From positions 4,914,525 to 4,978,524 of the forward strand of contig NZ_CP012159.1 of the NCBI RefSeq assembly GCF_001189295.1: a stretch of DNA of 64,000 bases. The letters are read 5' to 3'. The first letter of the stretch is position 1; every line of letters starts with the position of its first letter. This document shows positions 7,783-16,332 of this stretch, piece by piece. A program made the position numbers and the translations under genes. The stretch is from Chondromyces crocatus (GTDB lineage: Bacteria > Myxococcota_A > Polyangia > Polyangiales > Polyangiaceae). The notes beneath the pieces are model-generated. The model made no database searches and was not told where the DNA came from. It saw only the letters and a program-made list of their open reading frames with translations.

Positions 7783-8631
7783 TCAATCCCAGAACTCAGT
7801 TTGCAGTGGATGACCGAGATAACGAACGCCCATCTTGTGCCAAAATTGCTTCACGGAGTTACTTGTTTCGGCAAGTCCTGCAATAACAGCCAGTTCCTTC
7901 TCGAACTGTGCTTGTACGGCCTCGCGGAAGTATTGGTGATGGTTTGTGCCCTTCTGGGGCGTTGGATTGCGCTGGCGTAGGATCGCCATGACGTGCGGAC
8001 CGATGACGATGTCGTAAATCCGGCCCGCAACAGGTTGCATAAACTTGGGGTTGGGGGAGACGCGCTTACGGTACAGCCGACAGAAGGCGGTGACCGAACC
8101 CTGATCCCAGCGCGGCTTCCATTCATCTCTGTACTCGCGCAGGAACTGTTCCACGCGTCGTTGTATGTAGTCACCGGGGCGCATCGACTGGTAGCCGGTC
8201 GCTTCGTCGATGAAGGCCTCAATGCCTACCTTCGCGCAGGATCCCACCAAGGACATCGCCTTACGTGCGATGCGTTCTTGGGAGTGGTGAAGCGAACCGG
8301 CCAGGAACGCGCTCTGGTAGGCCAAGCAGATGTCGATCACGCTGCGACCTTCATAACCGTAAGCAGTGGAACCTTTTCCCAGGACAAATAGGATCCTTGG
8401 CGGCACCGACATGTGGCCGTATTCATTAGGAATTCTGGCCAGCGAGCGACTCAAATCGCGCTTCTTGGCGGCACCCAAGAGGTGCTCGACTTGAGACGTC
8501 GCGAGCACCCGACGACCGTCACTCAAGACATGACATTCCACGTCGTGGTCGCCCAGCGTGAGCACCCCTGACGCCTCAGCCCTCGGCAGGCTCGTTCCAG
8601 GACGAGCACTTGCCGTACCGATGATGCCCAT
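7783..8631 (-). CDS. P63C domain-containing phage-type protein
   Basis: A 282-residue protein whose core IDEATGYQ (141-148) within GIEAFIDEATGYQSMRPGD is the hallmark of the P63C domain, found in phage and mobile-element proteins of uncertain role, sometimes next to antirepressor-like N-termini. The N-terminal half holds a conserved-looking stretch (GRRVLATSQVEHLLGAAKKR, then IPPRILFVLGKG-like residues). No signal peptide or membrane segment. GC is lower than in the flanks and codon use is less skewed, consistent with transfer. The frame is open further upstream but the ATG at 8631, with GAGGTAA upstream, is preferred. Confidence 0.75.
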   Translation of the reverse strand: MGIIGTASARPGTSLPRAEASGVLTLGDHDVECHVLSDGRRVLATSQVEHLLGAAKKRDLSRSLARIPNEYGHMSVPPRILFVLGKGSTAYGYEGRSVIDICLAYQSAFLAGSLHHSQERIARKAMSLVGSCAKVGIEAFIDEATGYQSMRPGDYIQRRVEQFLREYRDEWKPRWDQGSVTAFCRLYRKRVSPNPKFMQPVAGRIYDIVIGPHVMAILRQRNPTPQKGTNHHQYFREAVQAQFEKELAVIAGLAETSNSVKQFWHKMGVRYLGHPLQTEFWD

Positions 8632-8934
8632 ATCGCAAATTACCTCGCGAGGGCGGCTCCTGGCCGCCCCTGCCGACAAAAGGCGCACGATCCGATGCGA
8701 CGCCACTGCACGGCGTAGAACATCTATCCGCGATCTAACCACTGGCGAGGTGCTGTCCACTCGGAGGTCGGGCGATTTCAGCCGACGTCGTGATGCAACT
8801 TGATTGGAACGTCGTTGCGCCGAGACGGAATTCCGTACCAAAGGATTTGCGGATGCTCAACGCGCCGCGTCGATTGAGACATAGACCCTCGATGTGGCTG
8901 TCCTGCGTGCCGCGTTGCGCGTACAACTCAACCC
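8632..8934. other. 303-bp divergent intergenic region
   Basis: Separates the P63C gene and the VapD-like gene, which point away from each other, so both promoters should lie here. It is of moderate GC, with a short GC hairpin (GGCGGCTCCTGGCCGCC) at its left end. I see no gene and no recognisable operator. Confidence 0.5.
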
Positions 8935-9273
8935 ATGGGATGGGCCATTGCATACGATCACACCACGGAACTCATGGGCACCGACGGGATGACCGAGTCT
9001 GAGATCGTGCTGTTCTACAACTCGGTGCGTGATGTTCTGTACGACAAAGGGTTCGTGCGGAGCCAACTCAGTGTTTACGTCAACCCCAACACCGATGCCC
9101 GCGAGCGTGCAGATGATGTTTTCGCCGCACTGAAAACGATGCCAAAGGCCGTGAAGTACATCAACCGGTTGCACCTCTTCCGCGTAGAAGATGTCAGCGA
9201 TGTGCTTCCGCTCGTCGCAGGGCGCCCCTCAGCTCCCGCACGTAACACGTCACTCGGCGTCAAAAAGCCGTAG
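8935..9273 (+). CDS. VapD-like protein (Cas2-related endoribonuclease family)
   Basis: A 112-residue protein matching the VapD fold, a ferredoxin-like domain related to Cas2 that in Haemophilus and Helicobacter acts as an mRNA-cleaving toxin. It opens with WAIAYDHTTELM (first strand, Asp8), has the helix and loop VLYDKGFVRSQLSVYVNP (pattern FxRxQxSVY) and ends with HLFRVEDVSDVLPLV (pattern FRVE..SD). VapD proteins are near 95 residues; here about 18 extra residues lie at the end, and the last 24 bp overlap the transposase gene, so the tail may come from an insertion. No start-site ribosome signal is seen, and no antitoxin gene of VapX type is apparent next to it. Confidence 0.7.
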   Translation: MGWAIAYDHTTELMGTDGMTESEIVLFYNSVRDVLYDKGFVRSQLSVYVNPNTDARERADDVFAALKTMPKAVKYINRLHLFRVEDVSDVLPLVAGRPSAPARNTSLGVKKP

Positions 9274-10311
9274 CTGCTCCGGCTTCCTCGCCTTCCCCTT
9301 CGGTGGCGCCTTCTCCTCCCCCACCACCCGCAACCATCCGCGCCCGTTCGGTAGGGGCCTCGCCGCGGACGCCTGTGCCCCTTCCGGGGGCTCCGGCAGC
9401 TTGAGAGGCACCGGAGCCGGGGGCGGCGCTGCGGGCTCGCTGAGCGCTGCCTGGACCAGCTCCTGGATGCTCCACACGTGGCGGGTGATGCCGGCCTCCA
9501 TCGCAGGCGTGACCCGGAGCGCTTCGTGCACCCGGCACAGGTTGTAGTACGCCATGTGCAGCGCGATGGCGGCGCGGTGGTTGTCGAGCTTCTTCGAGAA
9601 GCCGTTGCACAGCCGCGTCAGCCGCCGGATCTGCATCCGCATCGTGAGGTTCTGCCGCTCGATGTGCGACGTCGAGATGCGCGACATTTCGGGCGAGCCC
9701 ATCCGTGTGATGCGCGTGATGAAGGGGTTCCGCGGCGGCTCGTACCGATGGTCGCTGGGCTGCCCGTCGTGGCGCCTGCCCTTGCGGTAGTCCTTGTGGA
9801 CCACGCCGTAGTCCACGGCGCCCTGGAAGTGCTCGCCCACGGCCTCCTGGTAGGGCTGGAAGCCATCGGTGCAGAGCAGAGGCACCGTGACAAGCCGCGC
9901 GCGCAGGTCCGCGATGAAGGCTTGCGTGTTCGCCTCGTCACGCTTGCCGACGCGGTACGCGATGACGAGCTTGCAGGTGCGCGCCATCGCCACGAAGGCG
10001 TAGGCGTCGCCCCACTCCGCGGGGTCCTCCGGCGTCACCCGCGCCTGCTTCTTCTGCACGTAGGACCAGATCTCGTCGGCCTGCACGTCGCGCACGTCGA
10101 TGTCGCGGACCATGCGGTCGTGGAGGCGTGTGCAGCCCTCGCCGACGCGCAGGAGCAGCGACAGGATGGCCGGCTTGCTGACGCCGGTCAGCCTCGATGT
10201 CGCGCGGATGCTCGCGCCCTCGACCAGATGGGCGACCACCTCCATGCGCTTCTCCAGCGGGAGCACGTGAGCCACAGGGACCCTTGCCTTCCTCCGGCGG
10301 CGGGCCCACAC
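9250..10311 (-). CDS. IS1-type DDE transposase
   Basis: A 353-residue transposase. The N-terminus holds a helix-turn-helix (ATSRLTGVSKPAILSLLLRV), followed by the catalytic triad of the IS1-like RNase H fold: Asp79 in QADEIWSYVQKK, Asp149 in LCTDGFQPY and Glu218 in TSHIERQNLTMR. The region after it, with YYNLCRVHEALRVTPAMEAG, is typical of this branch, which is longer than classical IS1 InsB. The last 60 residues are proline-rich and end in LRLFDAE. Start is a GTG at 10311. I could not pick out terminal inverted repeats. It abuts and slightly overlaps the VapD-like gene. Confidence 0.85.
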   Translation of the reverse strand: MWARRRRKARVPVAHVLPLEKRMEVVAHLVEGASIRATSRLTGVSKPAILSLLLRVGEGCTRLHDRMVRDIDVRDVQADEIWSYVQKKQARVTPEDPAEWGDAYAFVAMARTCKLVIAYRVGKRDEANTQAFIADLRARLVTVPLLCTDGFQPYQEAVGEHFQGAVDYGVVHKDYRKGRRHDGQPSDHRYEPPRNPFITRITRMGSPEMSRISTSHIERQNLTMRMQIRRLTRLCNGFSKKLDNHRAAIALHMAYYNLCRVHEALRVTPAMEAGITRHVWSIQELVQAALSEPAAPPPAPVPLKLPEPPEGAQASAARPLPNGRGWLRVVGEEKAPPKGKARKPEQLRLFDAE

Positions 10312-10476
10312 TGCGCGTTGCGAGGTGCGTTGTGACGGGCCACCGTCCAGCGTTCCGCAGCCCCGCTCGTAGCGACCAACTACAGGCGGGGCGCTTTGCT
10401 TTGTGGCTCAACCATAGCGCGAACGCGCGGAAGCTGCTTCAGCAGAGACGCGGCAGGTAGGACGCGGAATGTCCGG

Positions 10477-11232
10477 TCACCGCGGCGGAGGCGGAGAGGC
10501 AGCAGCGGGGGCCGTAGGGGCAGCAGCGGGGGCCGTAGGGGCAGCAGCGGGGGCCGTAGGGGCAGCAGCGGGGGCCGTAGGGGCAGCAGCGGGGGCCGTA
10601 GGGGCAGCAGCGGGGGCCGTAGGGGCAGCAGCGGGGGCCGTAGGGGCAGCAGCGGGGGCGGGCTTGTCGCCCGAACCCTTCTGCGCGCTCTTGATAGCCT
10701 CCACAATCACTGCATTCGCATCCGATCGAGAGCTGTTCCATGCCGCCAATGCAGCATTACAATTGGCGTTGGCCTCCTTGTCTTTAAGCTCCATCCCAGC
10801 GAGCGCAGCGGCAGCTAGGGCCGACGAGTCTTTCGCTCTGTCGAACGACCCTATTGCAATGTAACCAAGAGCCGCGCCAGATATTGGGAGAATGGCGTTC
10901 AATATCTTCCTTGGTTCGGTTGCGTCATCGGGGGCAGCCGCCGTCAGAACCGTCCCAGTTCCAACGCTGAGAAGAGACGCGACTCCAAGAATCCAACCTG
11001 CCGCGGACTGCTGTATGGCCCGCTTTCTGGATCGATTCTCAAGGTCACGGCAGAAGTCGCGCCCTTCATACTCCGGCTCCCCGGGGACCGCCGAGCCGTC
11101 ATCAGGAACCGTCACCCGCTCAGGCGTGTAGCCATCGTTTTCGTAGGCGTACTTACCCGTAAAGATGTGACCTGGCGGGAGCGGGGTGCATCCCAAGTTG
11201 ACGAGCAACACGCATGAGAGCAGGAGACGCAT
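10477..11232 (-). CDS. Lipoprotein with two hydrophobic segments and a Pro/Ala/Thr repeat tail
   Basis: A 251-residue protein with a lipobox at LVNLGC, so Cys15 should be lipidated and the protein exported. Two hydrophobic segments follow (AGWILGVASLLSVGTGTVL and ILPISGAALGYIAIGSF), resembling a membrane-associated hairpin. The C-terminus is seven copies of a seven-residue unit, AAAPTAP, then ASPPPPR. The repeat is probably a flexible linker or wall-spanning tail. I do not recognise the family. It lies inside the accessory island next to the transposase. Confidence 0.7.
   Translation of the reverse strand: MRLLLSCVLLVNLGCTPLPPGHIFTGKYAYENDGYTPERVTVPDDGSAVPGEPEYEGRDFCRDLENRSRKRAIQQSAAGWILGVASLLSVGTGTVLTAAAPDDATEPRKILNAILPISGAALGYIAIGSFDRAKDSSALAAAALAGMELKDKEANANCNAALAAWNSSRSDANAVIVEAIKSAQKGSGDKPAPAAAPTAPAAAPTAPAAAPTAPAAAPTAPAAAPTAPAAAPTAPAAAPTAPAAASPPPPR
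10499..10659. repeat. Seven-copy 21-bp tandem repeat
   Basis: Seven exact copies of a 21-bp unit (GCAGCAGCGGGGGCCGTAGG plus G) begin at 10499 and end at 10645, with a partial eighth to 10659. The period is a multiple of three and the array codes for AAAPTAP units in the lipoprotein on the minus strand. The perfect identity suggests recent expansion by slippage. Confidence 0.95.
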
Positions 11233-11551
11233 TCGGGCCTCTCAGGATTTAGATGACAAGTGGACGTCAGCTTACCAAGGTACACGAGCCGTCATCTCTG
11301 CGTCCATCCGGTTTCGCTCTCGGACTTTTTGGACGGCTCTTGGTCGGTCAGAAGCCTGAGACCTTCGTCACACAAGCGGCTCGAACCCATCCACCGAGAC
11401 GATGGGAGGCGCTCTCCTCTCGTGGAACAGATGGCTCCAGTTGGTCAAAATTGACCACTACCGCTCCGTGCGCCAAACCCGCGTCATTCGTGCGCTCGTG
11501 CTCGGTGACGAGGACACCGCTCGGTCTGGGGAACGCGACGAGGAGAGAGCC
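11233..11551. other. 319-bp intergenic region, right edge of the island
   Basis: Divergent gap between the repeat-tailed lipoprotein and the membrane protein. It contains the palindrome TGGTCAAAATTGACCA at 11442-11457, related to the repeats at 6274-6307. No small gene is convincing. Confidence 0.5.
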
Positions 11552-12772
11552 ATGAGGTCATGGGTCGACCGGGCCCTTCAGGCCGTGGCCGCCGTGTCGC
11601 GTGGCGGGGTCGGCGCGGCGGTCGCGTCTCTTGCACCGCGCGGTGCTTCCGTGGCGGCGCAGTGGCTGCTGGCGCTGTCTGCTGGCCCGGCAGCGGCGGC
11701 GCTCTTCGTCACCTGCACGTCTCGCGGGGCAGCGGTGGTCGCCATGATCGGCGCAGGCATGGCTCCGGTGATCGCCGGCCGGCCCCGCTTGCTGTCGACC
11801 CGGCGTGGCCGAGCCCTGCTCGCGAGCGCCATTGCCTGGCTGGCCGGCGCTGCGTTCCTGGTATCGCTGGCGGTGGAAGCGGTGACCGGCGCCTCGGGCG
11901 GGTCAGGGCTCGCAGCGGCGCTGTTTGCGGGATCGGTGGTCTTTTACAACTGCGCTCCGGCTGCCTGGCCGATCTGGCAGTCCCGTGGGCGCTTTCCGGC
12001 CGTGCTGGGGGGATCGCTGCTGGTGACGCCCGTCGCGAGCTCGCTCGTGGCGCTGGCTGGTGCACCTCGCTTGACGGCCGTTCTGGTGGGATTCGGAGGG
12101 GCCTTTCCCGTCGTCACGATGCTGTCGGGCGCTCGGGCGACGCGCTCTTTCCGGCTCGCCCTGTGGCTCGCGCGTCGCGCGTTGCCTCTCTCTCTCCTGA
12201 GCATGGCGACCGCGGTCGTCTATCCCGTTGCATTGACGCAGGGGATCGCATGGATGGGCGCGTCGGTGGTCGGGGTGCAGACGCTGTACTGGTCGCTGGC
12301 TCTGGTGGCGAACATCGCGTCGCAGAGCCTCGCCGCGCGCGCGGTGATCACGGCAGGGGGCGGTACCTCGGAGGCCCTGCGGAGGTGGCTGGCCGCGGTG
12401 GGGATGTTGCTCCTCTTGCTGGCGGTGGCGTTCGTCGTGTTTCGAGCTCGGGCGGGTGAGGGGGTGCTCCCACGGTTCGTGCTTCTGGGAGCGGCCATCT
12501 TCCTGGTGACCGACGGGCTGGCATTCTACTTTGCGCCCCCGACCGCACGGCCCGTGCTGGTTGGCGTGACCTCTGTCGGCGCGGTCCTGGTCGGGCTCGG
12601 CGTGTGGTGGCGGCCGACAGTGCTCCAGAGCATCTCCGTGGTCGGACCCAGCGCGATCATCGCTCTGTTGCGTCTCGTTCCGATGCTGGCGTTTTCCCGG
12701 GTGCGGGTGGTGGCCGCCTTGTCACTGATCGTGCTGCTGGCTGGCGCGGTCCTCGCGCTGGGTTTTCCGTGA
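11552..12772 (+). CDS. Multi-pass membrane protein resembling oligosaccharide flippases
   Basis: A 406-residue protein made almost wholly of hydrophobic helices, about 12 by eye, with no signal peptide and few loops. The general layout (paired helices, short Arg-containing cytosolic loops) resembles Wzx/MVF-type polysaccharide flippases, but no diagnostic motif was found, so the assignment is by shape only. AGGAGAGAGCC directly before the ATG at 11552 fixes the start; the open frame extends 50 codons further upstream through the palindrome region. It is a single gene in its stretch. Confidence 0.6.
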   Translation: MRSWVDRALQAVAAVSRGGVGAAVASLAPRGASVAAQWLLALSAGPAAAALFVTCTSRGAAVVAMIGAGMAPVIAGRPRLLSTRRGRALLASAIAWLAGAAFLVSLAVEAVTGASGGSGLAAALFAGSVVFYNCAPAAWPIWQSRGRFPAVLGGSLLVTPVASSLVALAGAPRLTAVLVGFGGAFPVVTMLSGARATRSFRLALWLARRALPLSLLSMATAVVYPVALTQGIAWMGASVVGVQTLYWSLALVANIASQSLAARAVITAGGGTSEALRRWLAAVGMLLLLLAVAFVVFRARAGEGVLPRFVLLGAAIFLVTDGLAFYFAPPTARPVLVGVTSVGAVLVGLGVWWRPTVLQSISVVGPSAIIALLRLVPMLAFSRVRVVAALSLIVLLAGAVLALGFP

Positions 12773-12878
12773 TTCCGGGCATGTGAGCCCTGCTGTGTCC
12801 GCAGTCCGGAAGCCGCGGGAGGCGGGTCGCGCTCGCAGGCACTGCTTCGGCACCACGGCTTGCGTGGTAGGGAGGGGC

Positions 12879-13142
12879 ATGAAGTACGCCGAGGAGCGAG
12901 AGTTCGATCTGCACGTGGTCCTCCGGTGCGAGTTTGCCGAGGATTACGAGGGAGATCTCGATGGCTACGCCTGGGCCGAGGAGGTCCCCAGGATCACGGC
13001 AGAGCTGGTGAGCGCTGCCGTGGCAGCCCTGAAGCGACATCCTCAGTGGCGGGTCCGAGGGGGGAACCGCGGCCGCCCTGCCGAAGATGAGGTGATGCTG
13101 ATCGTGGAGCGCGTGCTTCATGAGCGCGAGACGGCGTCGTAA
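12879..13142 (+). CDS. Small acidic protein of unknown function
   Basis: An 87-residue soluble protein, start set by GGAGGGGC before the ATG at 12879. It reads as a short alpha/beta domain: a beta strand (FDLHVVLRCEFA), an acidic loop (EDYEGDLDGYAWAEE), then a helix (RITAELVSAAVAALKRHP) and a last helix near VMLIVERVLHER. No cysteine pair or signal peptide. I do not recognise it. It follows the membrane protein by 106 bp in the same direction. Confidence 0.6.
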   Translation: MKYAEEREFDLHVVLRCEFAEDYEGDLDGYAWAEEVPRITAELVSAAVAALKRHPQWRVRGGNRGRPAEDEVMLIVERVLHERETAS

Positions 13143-13760
13143 TCGTCCGACTTTCCCGATCGGGGGCGACTGCCCCCACCACCTTCATGACCAGCCACAG
13201 ATCGCTCGCGGTGCCGTGACGTCGCGGCGCTGCATCTCTCGGCGATTCCAGGAGTGGGCCGGTCTCCCCGGCACCTCTCGGCTCGCGCTCTCACGCCTGC
13301 GTGCTGGCACGATGGCGTGACGGCTCGAGCACTGCGGGCTCGTCTCTATCCGTCGCTTTCACCCTCTGCGCACCCACGCATGCTCGGTGAAGGTCATCTC
13401 CACCTCGCTAGGACGTAGTGTGTCCATCATGCTGTGTCGGAGAATGTCCTTGGTGCGCCATTCTTTGACACGGCTCGAAGGATGTGCGGCAAGGCGATGA
13501 ATGGGTGAAATATGAATGAAAATCGATAATTAGATGATTGGTTGACACGTGCGTGTGCTTCCGCGTGAGCGATCCGTGCGCGAAATGGTCCATCTTGCGT
13601 TGGCGACGTGGGCGCCTATGGTTGAGATCTCAGCTACGGAACGCGCAAAACTGCGCGAGAAACAGCATCTCCGGATCCAGGGGCCGTGACCGTCAATGGC
13701 AGGTTGCATTGATGGCACCCCGATCGGCTGGTGAATGCGATGTGGAGGAGCGCCGTGACG
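13143..13760. other. 618-bp intergenic region with an AT-rich patch
   Basis: Holds no convincing gene. Positions about 13405-13550 are clearly richer in A and T than anything nearby and include TTGACA at 13542-13547, which could be a -35 element of the next gene; no matching -10 is obvious. The rest is ordinary high-GC sequence. Confidence 0.5.
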
Positions 13761-14621
13761 ATGGATCCTGATGGCAGCATCGTGGGGTGTTTCGGACCGC
13801 CCTCGGCCGTCCGCGTGCAGCGGGTGCTCTTCGCTGCGAGAGGGTGGATCGCCGAGCAGGAGCGGATGGTCTCTCTCGGGCGTGCATTGCTCCTGTTGCA
13901 TGCGCACCAGTGGCCCCCCGAGCGGATCGAGGTGTGGGTGCGCTGCTTCGAGCAGGTGCTGGTACATGCACCGCTGTCGGAGATGGCAGCGCTGAGAGCG
14001 AAGCTGCGGCGTGGTGGGGCCCGGGTGGAGGAGCAACTCACGCTGTGGGTGGCAGCGGCCTCGGACGTCCGCGCCGAAGCAGCGACCGTTCGGGGGGGCC
14101 ATCCGCTGCCCGAGGGATGGACGCTGAGTGAGCTCCCGACGGAGGGCGCAGAGGCGATCGTGCAAGAGGTTCAAGCGATGCAGGAGGTCGCTGGACTGGC
14201 TCCGCTGCCAGGCTGGTATCTGCGGGGGGCCGATGGGCAGGCGCTGACCTTGATCCTGCGGGACCGGGCGGGGCGCCTGGCGGGGTCGGCCACGGTCGGT
14301 GCGGCGACGAGCACGGAAGAGCGTGGGGCGAGTGTCGTGCGAGAACCCCAGCTTGCGCTGATGAGCGTCGAGGTTTCTCCGGCGAGGCCGCCCGAGGGAA
14401 TGGGCGTGCTGGTCAATCACTGCCTGCGCCAGGACGCGCGGGGTCGTGGTCTCGGCGTCCTGCTTTCCAGCGAAGCGCTGCGTGCGGCGTGCGAGCGCTT
14501 CTCGCTCCAGAGCTTGGTGGCCATCACCGCCGAGCACGACGACAGGGCACGACGGATCGCCCGTCGCTGCGGGTTCTCTCCGCACCCCAGCGAGGGCGTG
14601 GTCTTCGTGGAGGGGACGTAG
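13761..14621 (+). CDS. Protein with C-terminal GNAT acetyltransferase domain
   Basis: A protein of about 286 residues. The first 120 residues are mainly helical and unlike anything I know; the C-terminal half is a GNAT domain with the acetyl-CoA loop ARGRGLGVLLSSEALRAACE and the final GNAT strand/helix AEHDDRARRIARRCGF. The start is uncertain: in-frame ATGs at 13740 and 13761 and a GTG at 13731 are possible; GGAGGA at about 13743 favours 13761. Substrate unknown. The gene stands alone behind an AT-rich upstream region. Confidence 0.7.
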   Translation: MDPDGSIVGCFGPPSAVRVQRVLFAARGWIAEQERMVSLGRALLLLHAHQWPPERIEVWVRCFEQVLVHAPLSEMAALRAKLRRGGARVEEQLTLWVAAASDVRAEAATVRGGHPLPEGWTLSELPTEGAEAIVQEVQAMQEVAGLAPLPGWYLRGADGQALTLILRDRAGRLAGSATVGAATSTEERGASVVREPQLALMSVEVSPARPPEGMGVLVNHCLRQDARGRGLGVLLSSEALRAACERFSLQSLVAITAEHDDRARRIARRCGFSPHPSEGVVFVEGT

Positions 14622-14680
14622 AGCCCCTCTCGACCTCCCCTTTCCGATCGCCAGGGACAGGCCTTGGGTGCGCTGTGCTC

Positions 14681-15049
14681 TCAGCTGGAGGCGAGAATGC
14701 GGAGGAGGCCGGCTTCGATGTCGCGGTGCCGTCGCACGCGGGCACCCAGGGAGATCAGGTAGTACACATCCCGACCCAGACCGAGGGGGGACGCGTAGAG
14801 GTCCTCGCCGCAGGTGAAGGCCTCGAGGAGCTCATCACTGGGGGCGGGGTCCGGACCGAGGCGAGCGCGGTGGGTGCCCAGCGCCGCGAGCTGCTCGAGG
14901 TCGCAGGCGTGGCCGGCGCCACCGACCAGCAGGCCATGGTGGTCGGCGAGCGCGGTCGCCTGCGCCCCGCTCCGGGTCGCGGCTGCTTCCAGCAACAGAG
15001 AAACGGCTTCCCGGGGAAGGGAACTTCGACGGGTACGGCGCTCGAGCAT
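14681..15049 (-). CDS. Small protein of unknown function
   Basis: A 122-residue protein with CGGAGGT just before its ATG. The middle reads as a small alpha/beta domain (TRSGAQATALADHHGLLVGG, then DLEQLAALGTHRARLG), slightly like Roadblock/LC7 or profilin-like folds that bind small GTPases; this is only a hint. It starts 57 bp after the stop of the next gene upstream, in the same direction, so they are probably one operon. Confidence 0.55.
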   Translation of the reverse strand: MLERRTRRSSLPREAVSLLLEAAATRSGAQATALADHHGLLVGGAGHACDLEQLAALGTHRARLGPDPAPSDELLEAFTCGEDLYASPLGLGRDVYYLISLGARVRRHRDIEAGLLRILASS

Positions 15050-15106
15050 GCTGACCTCCGAGCGGACTTTGCCGCGGAGGTCAGCGCTCCTCCAAAAGAA
15101 TGGAGA

Positions 15107-15949
15107 TCACGGACGGGGGAGCCGGGCGATGGGGATGCGCTGTCGACCCGCCGGGAGCAGCTCCGGCAAGCCCGTCACCCACAGGTGCTCTCCCGCCTCG
15201 ATGCGCGCCTGAAGGGCCTCGAGCGCCCCGTTGTCTTCCCCGTCGACCCAGCGCTCCGGGGGAGGGGAGGGGAGCGCGTTGCCCGGCTCCCCCGCGAGGT
15301 GTCGGAGGGCTCGGTCATCGACCGTGACCTCGTACGTGAGGCTCGCGGGGTAGGTGTGCGCTGGGGTCCACGCCGTCAGCAGCCGGAGCGGACCCATGCG
15401 GGCGTGGAGACGCAGAGCCCGACTGTTCCACTGGGTGACCCCGATCTGGCGTCTGGCGTTGAAGACCTTGAGGGCGACCGCCTTGGTCAGGCGCCCGATC
15501 CCACGGAGGGCGTCGTCCGCGGACAGGTCGCGCAAGCTGCAGAGGTTGTGACCGACCCAGGTCCCTGGTGTGAGCGTCGGTATCGCGACGTACATCGACA
15601 AGGGGACGAGTCCAGCGTACCCGGTCGGGATCTGAAGGTGCTCGGCCACCTTCCTCGGCAAAGCATCGGCGCGCTTGCCCAACCCCACGATGCCTCCCGG
15701 CAGCTCGGCGGCGTCGTAGAAGACCCAGCGGGGCATGGGCATCCCCTCCGGGCCGAACGTCGCCGCATCGAGCGCGGAGAGCAGATCCAGGAAGGATGAT
15801 GCTTCGCGACGAAGCGGATCGATGATGCCATCGCGCGCTGGCTGGAGCCCGAAGGGCTGCAGGTCGAAGTGAGCGCGGTTCTCTGGCGTCGCGACCAGGA
15901 ACAGCTCCAGCTCCTCGAGAAGCCGCGCATTGTCTACGTGCAGCGTCAT
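15107..15949 (-). CDS. Unrecognised soluble protein, probably myxobacterial
   Basis: A 280-residue protein starting at the ATG at 15949, which has GAGGAGG five bases upstream. There is no signal peptide or membrane segment. Features seen: an N-terminal helix (NARLLEELELFLVATPENRA), a proline/glycine-rich middle (EGMPMPRWVFYDAAELPGGI), and a C-terminal Trp/Pro-rich beta region (RLLTAWTPAHTYPASLTYEV). No family is recognised. It is the first gene of a likely pair with the 122-residue protein downstream. Confidence 0.65.
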   Translation of the reverse strand: MTLHVDNARLLEELELFLVATPENRAHFDLQPFGLQPARDGIIDPLRREASSFLDLLSALDAATFGPEGMPMPRWVFYDAAELPGGIVGLGKRADALPRKVAEHLQIPTGYAGLVPLSMYVAIPTLTPGTWVGHNLCSLRDLSADDALRGIGRLTKAVALKVFNARRQIGVTQWNSRALRLHARMGPLRLLTAWTPAHTYPASLTYEVTVDDRALRHLAGEPGNALPSPPPERWVDGEDNGALEALQARIEAGEHLWVTGLPELLPAGRQRIPIARLPRP

Positions 15950-16152
15950 CAAGCCTCCTCGCGTGAGATGCCTGCCCGGCACCCCGCAGAAAAGCCAGCA
16001 ACGACGCTGACACGGACGACGAAACCTCCGCTCGCCACCTGGACGAGGAGAGAGCCGTGTCGTTGCTTTACTGGGCCACGGCAGTGCTCAGGTGTTGAAG
16101 CCACCTGAGCAGGTCTACTGCATGCAGCCCGGAAGCGTTTCAGGAAAAAGTG

Positions 16153-16225
16153 GCGATCCCAGCGGGAATTGAACCCGCGTTACCGACGTGAGAGGCCGGC
16201 GTCCTAACCGCTAGACGATGGGACC
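16153..16225 (-). tRNA. tRNA-Glu (anticodon CTC)
   Basis: Reading the minus strand, the acceptor stem GGTCCCA pairs with TGGGATC (one G-T pair), the anticodon loop is CTCTCAC giving CTC, and the T-arm holds GGTTCAATTCC. The discriminator is G and an encoded CCA follows (16150-16152). A T-run follows downstream. Second tRNA of a pair on this strand. Confidence 0.95.
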
Positions 16226-16261
16226 ACTGAGCTAGCCAGTGCAGAGCACTGGATTGCTTCG

Positions 16262-16332
16262 CTGGGGGACAAGGATTCGAACCTTGATAGCCAGAGCCAG
16301 AATCTGGCGTCCTGCCATTAGACGATCCCCCA
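16262..16332 (-). tRNA. tRNA-Gln (anticodon CTG)
   Basis: On the minus strand TGGGGGA pairs with TCCCCCA, the D-arm contains TAATGGCAGGA, and the anticodon loop TTCTGGC gives CTG; the T-arm has GGTTCGAATCC. No CCA is encoded. It lies 36 bp upstream of the tRNA-Glu gene and the two are likely co-transcribed. Confidence 0.95.

Larger units (their letters stand above)
6274..11457. mobile_element. Candidate accessory island with IS1-type transposase
   Basis: The span contains a phage-like P63C protein, a VapD-like protein, a transposase, a sigma/zinc-ribbon cassette and a repeat-tailed lipoprotein, and its middle (about 7.7-9.2 kb) is visibly poorer in GC than the flanks. Related GGTCAA motifs lie at both edges. 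Outside it on both sides are genes of ordinary chromosomal character. The exact ends are not proven: no clear target-site duplication or integrase was seen. Confidence 0.4.

Noticed and set aside
13120-13320. A 66-residue open frame on the plus strand
   Set aside because: Starts inside the end of another gene, no ribosome site, composition of chance frame.
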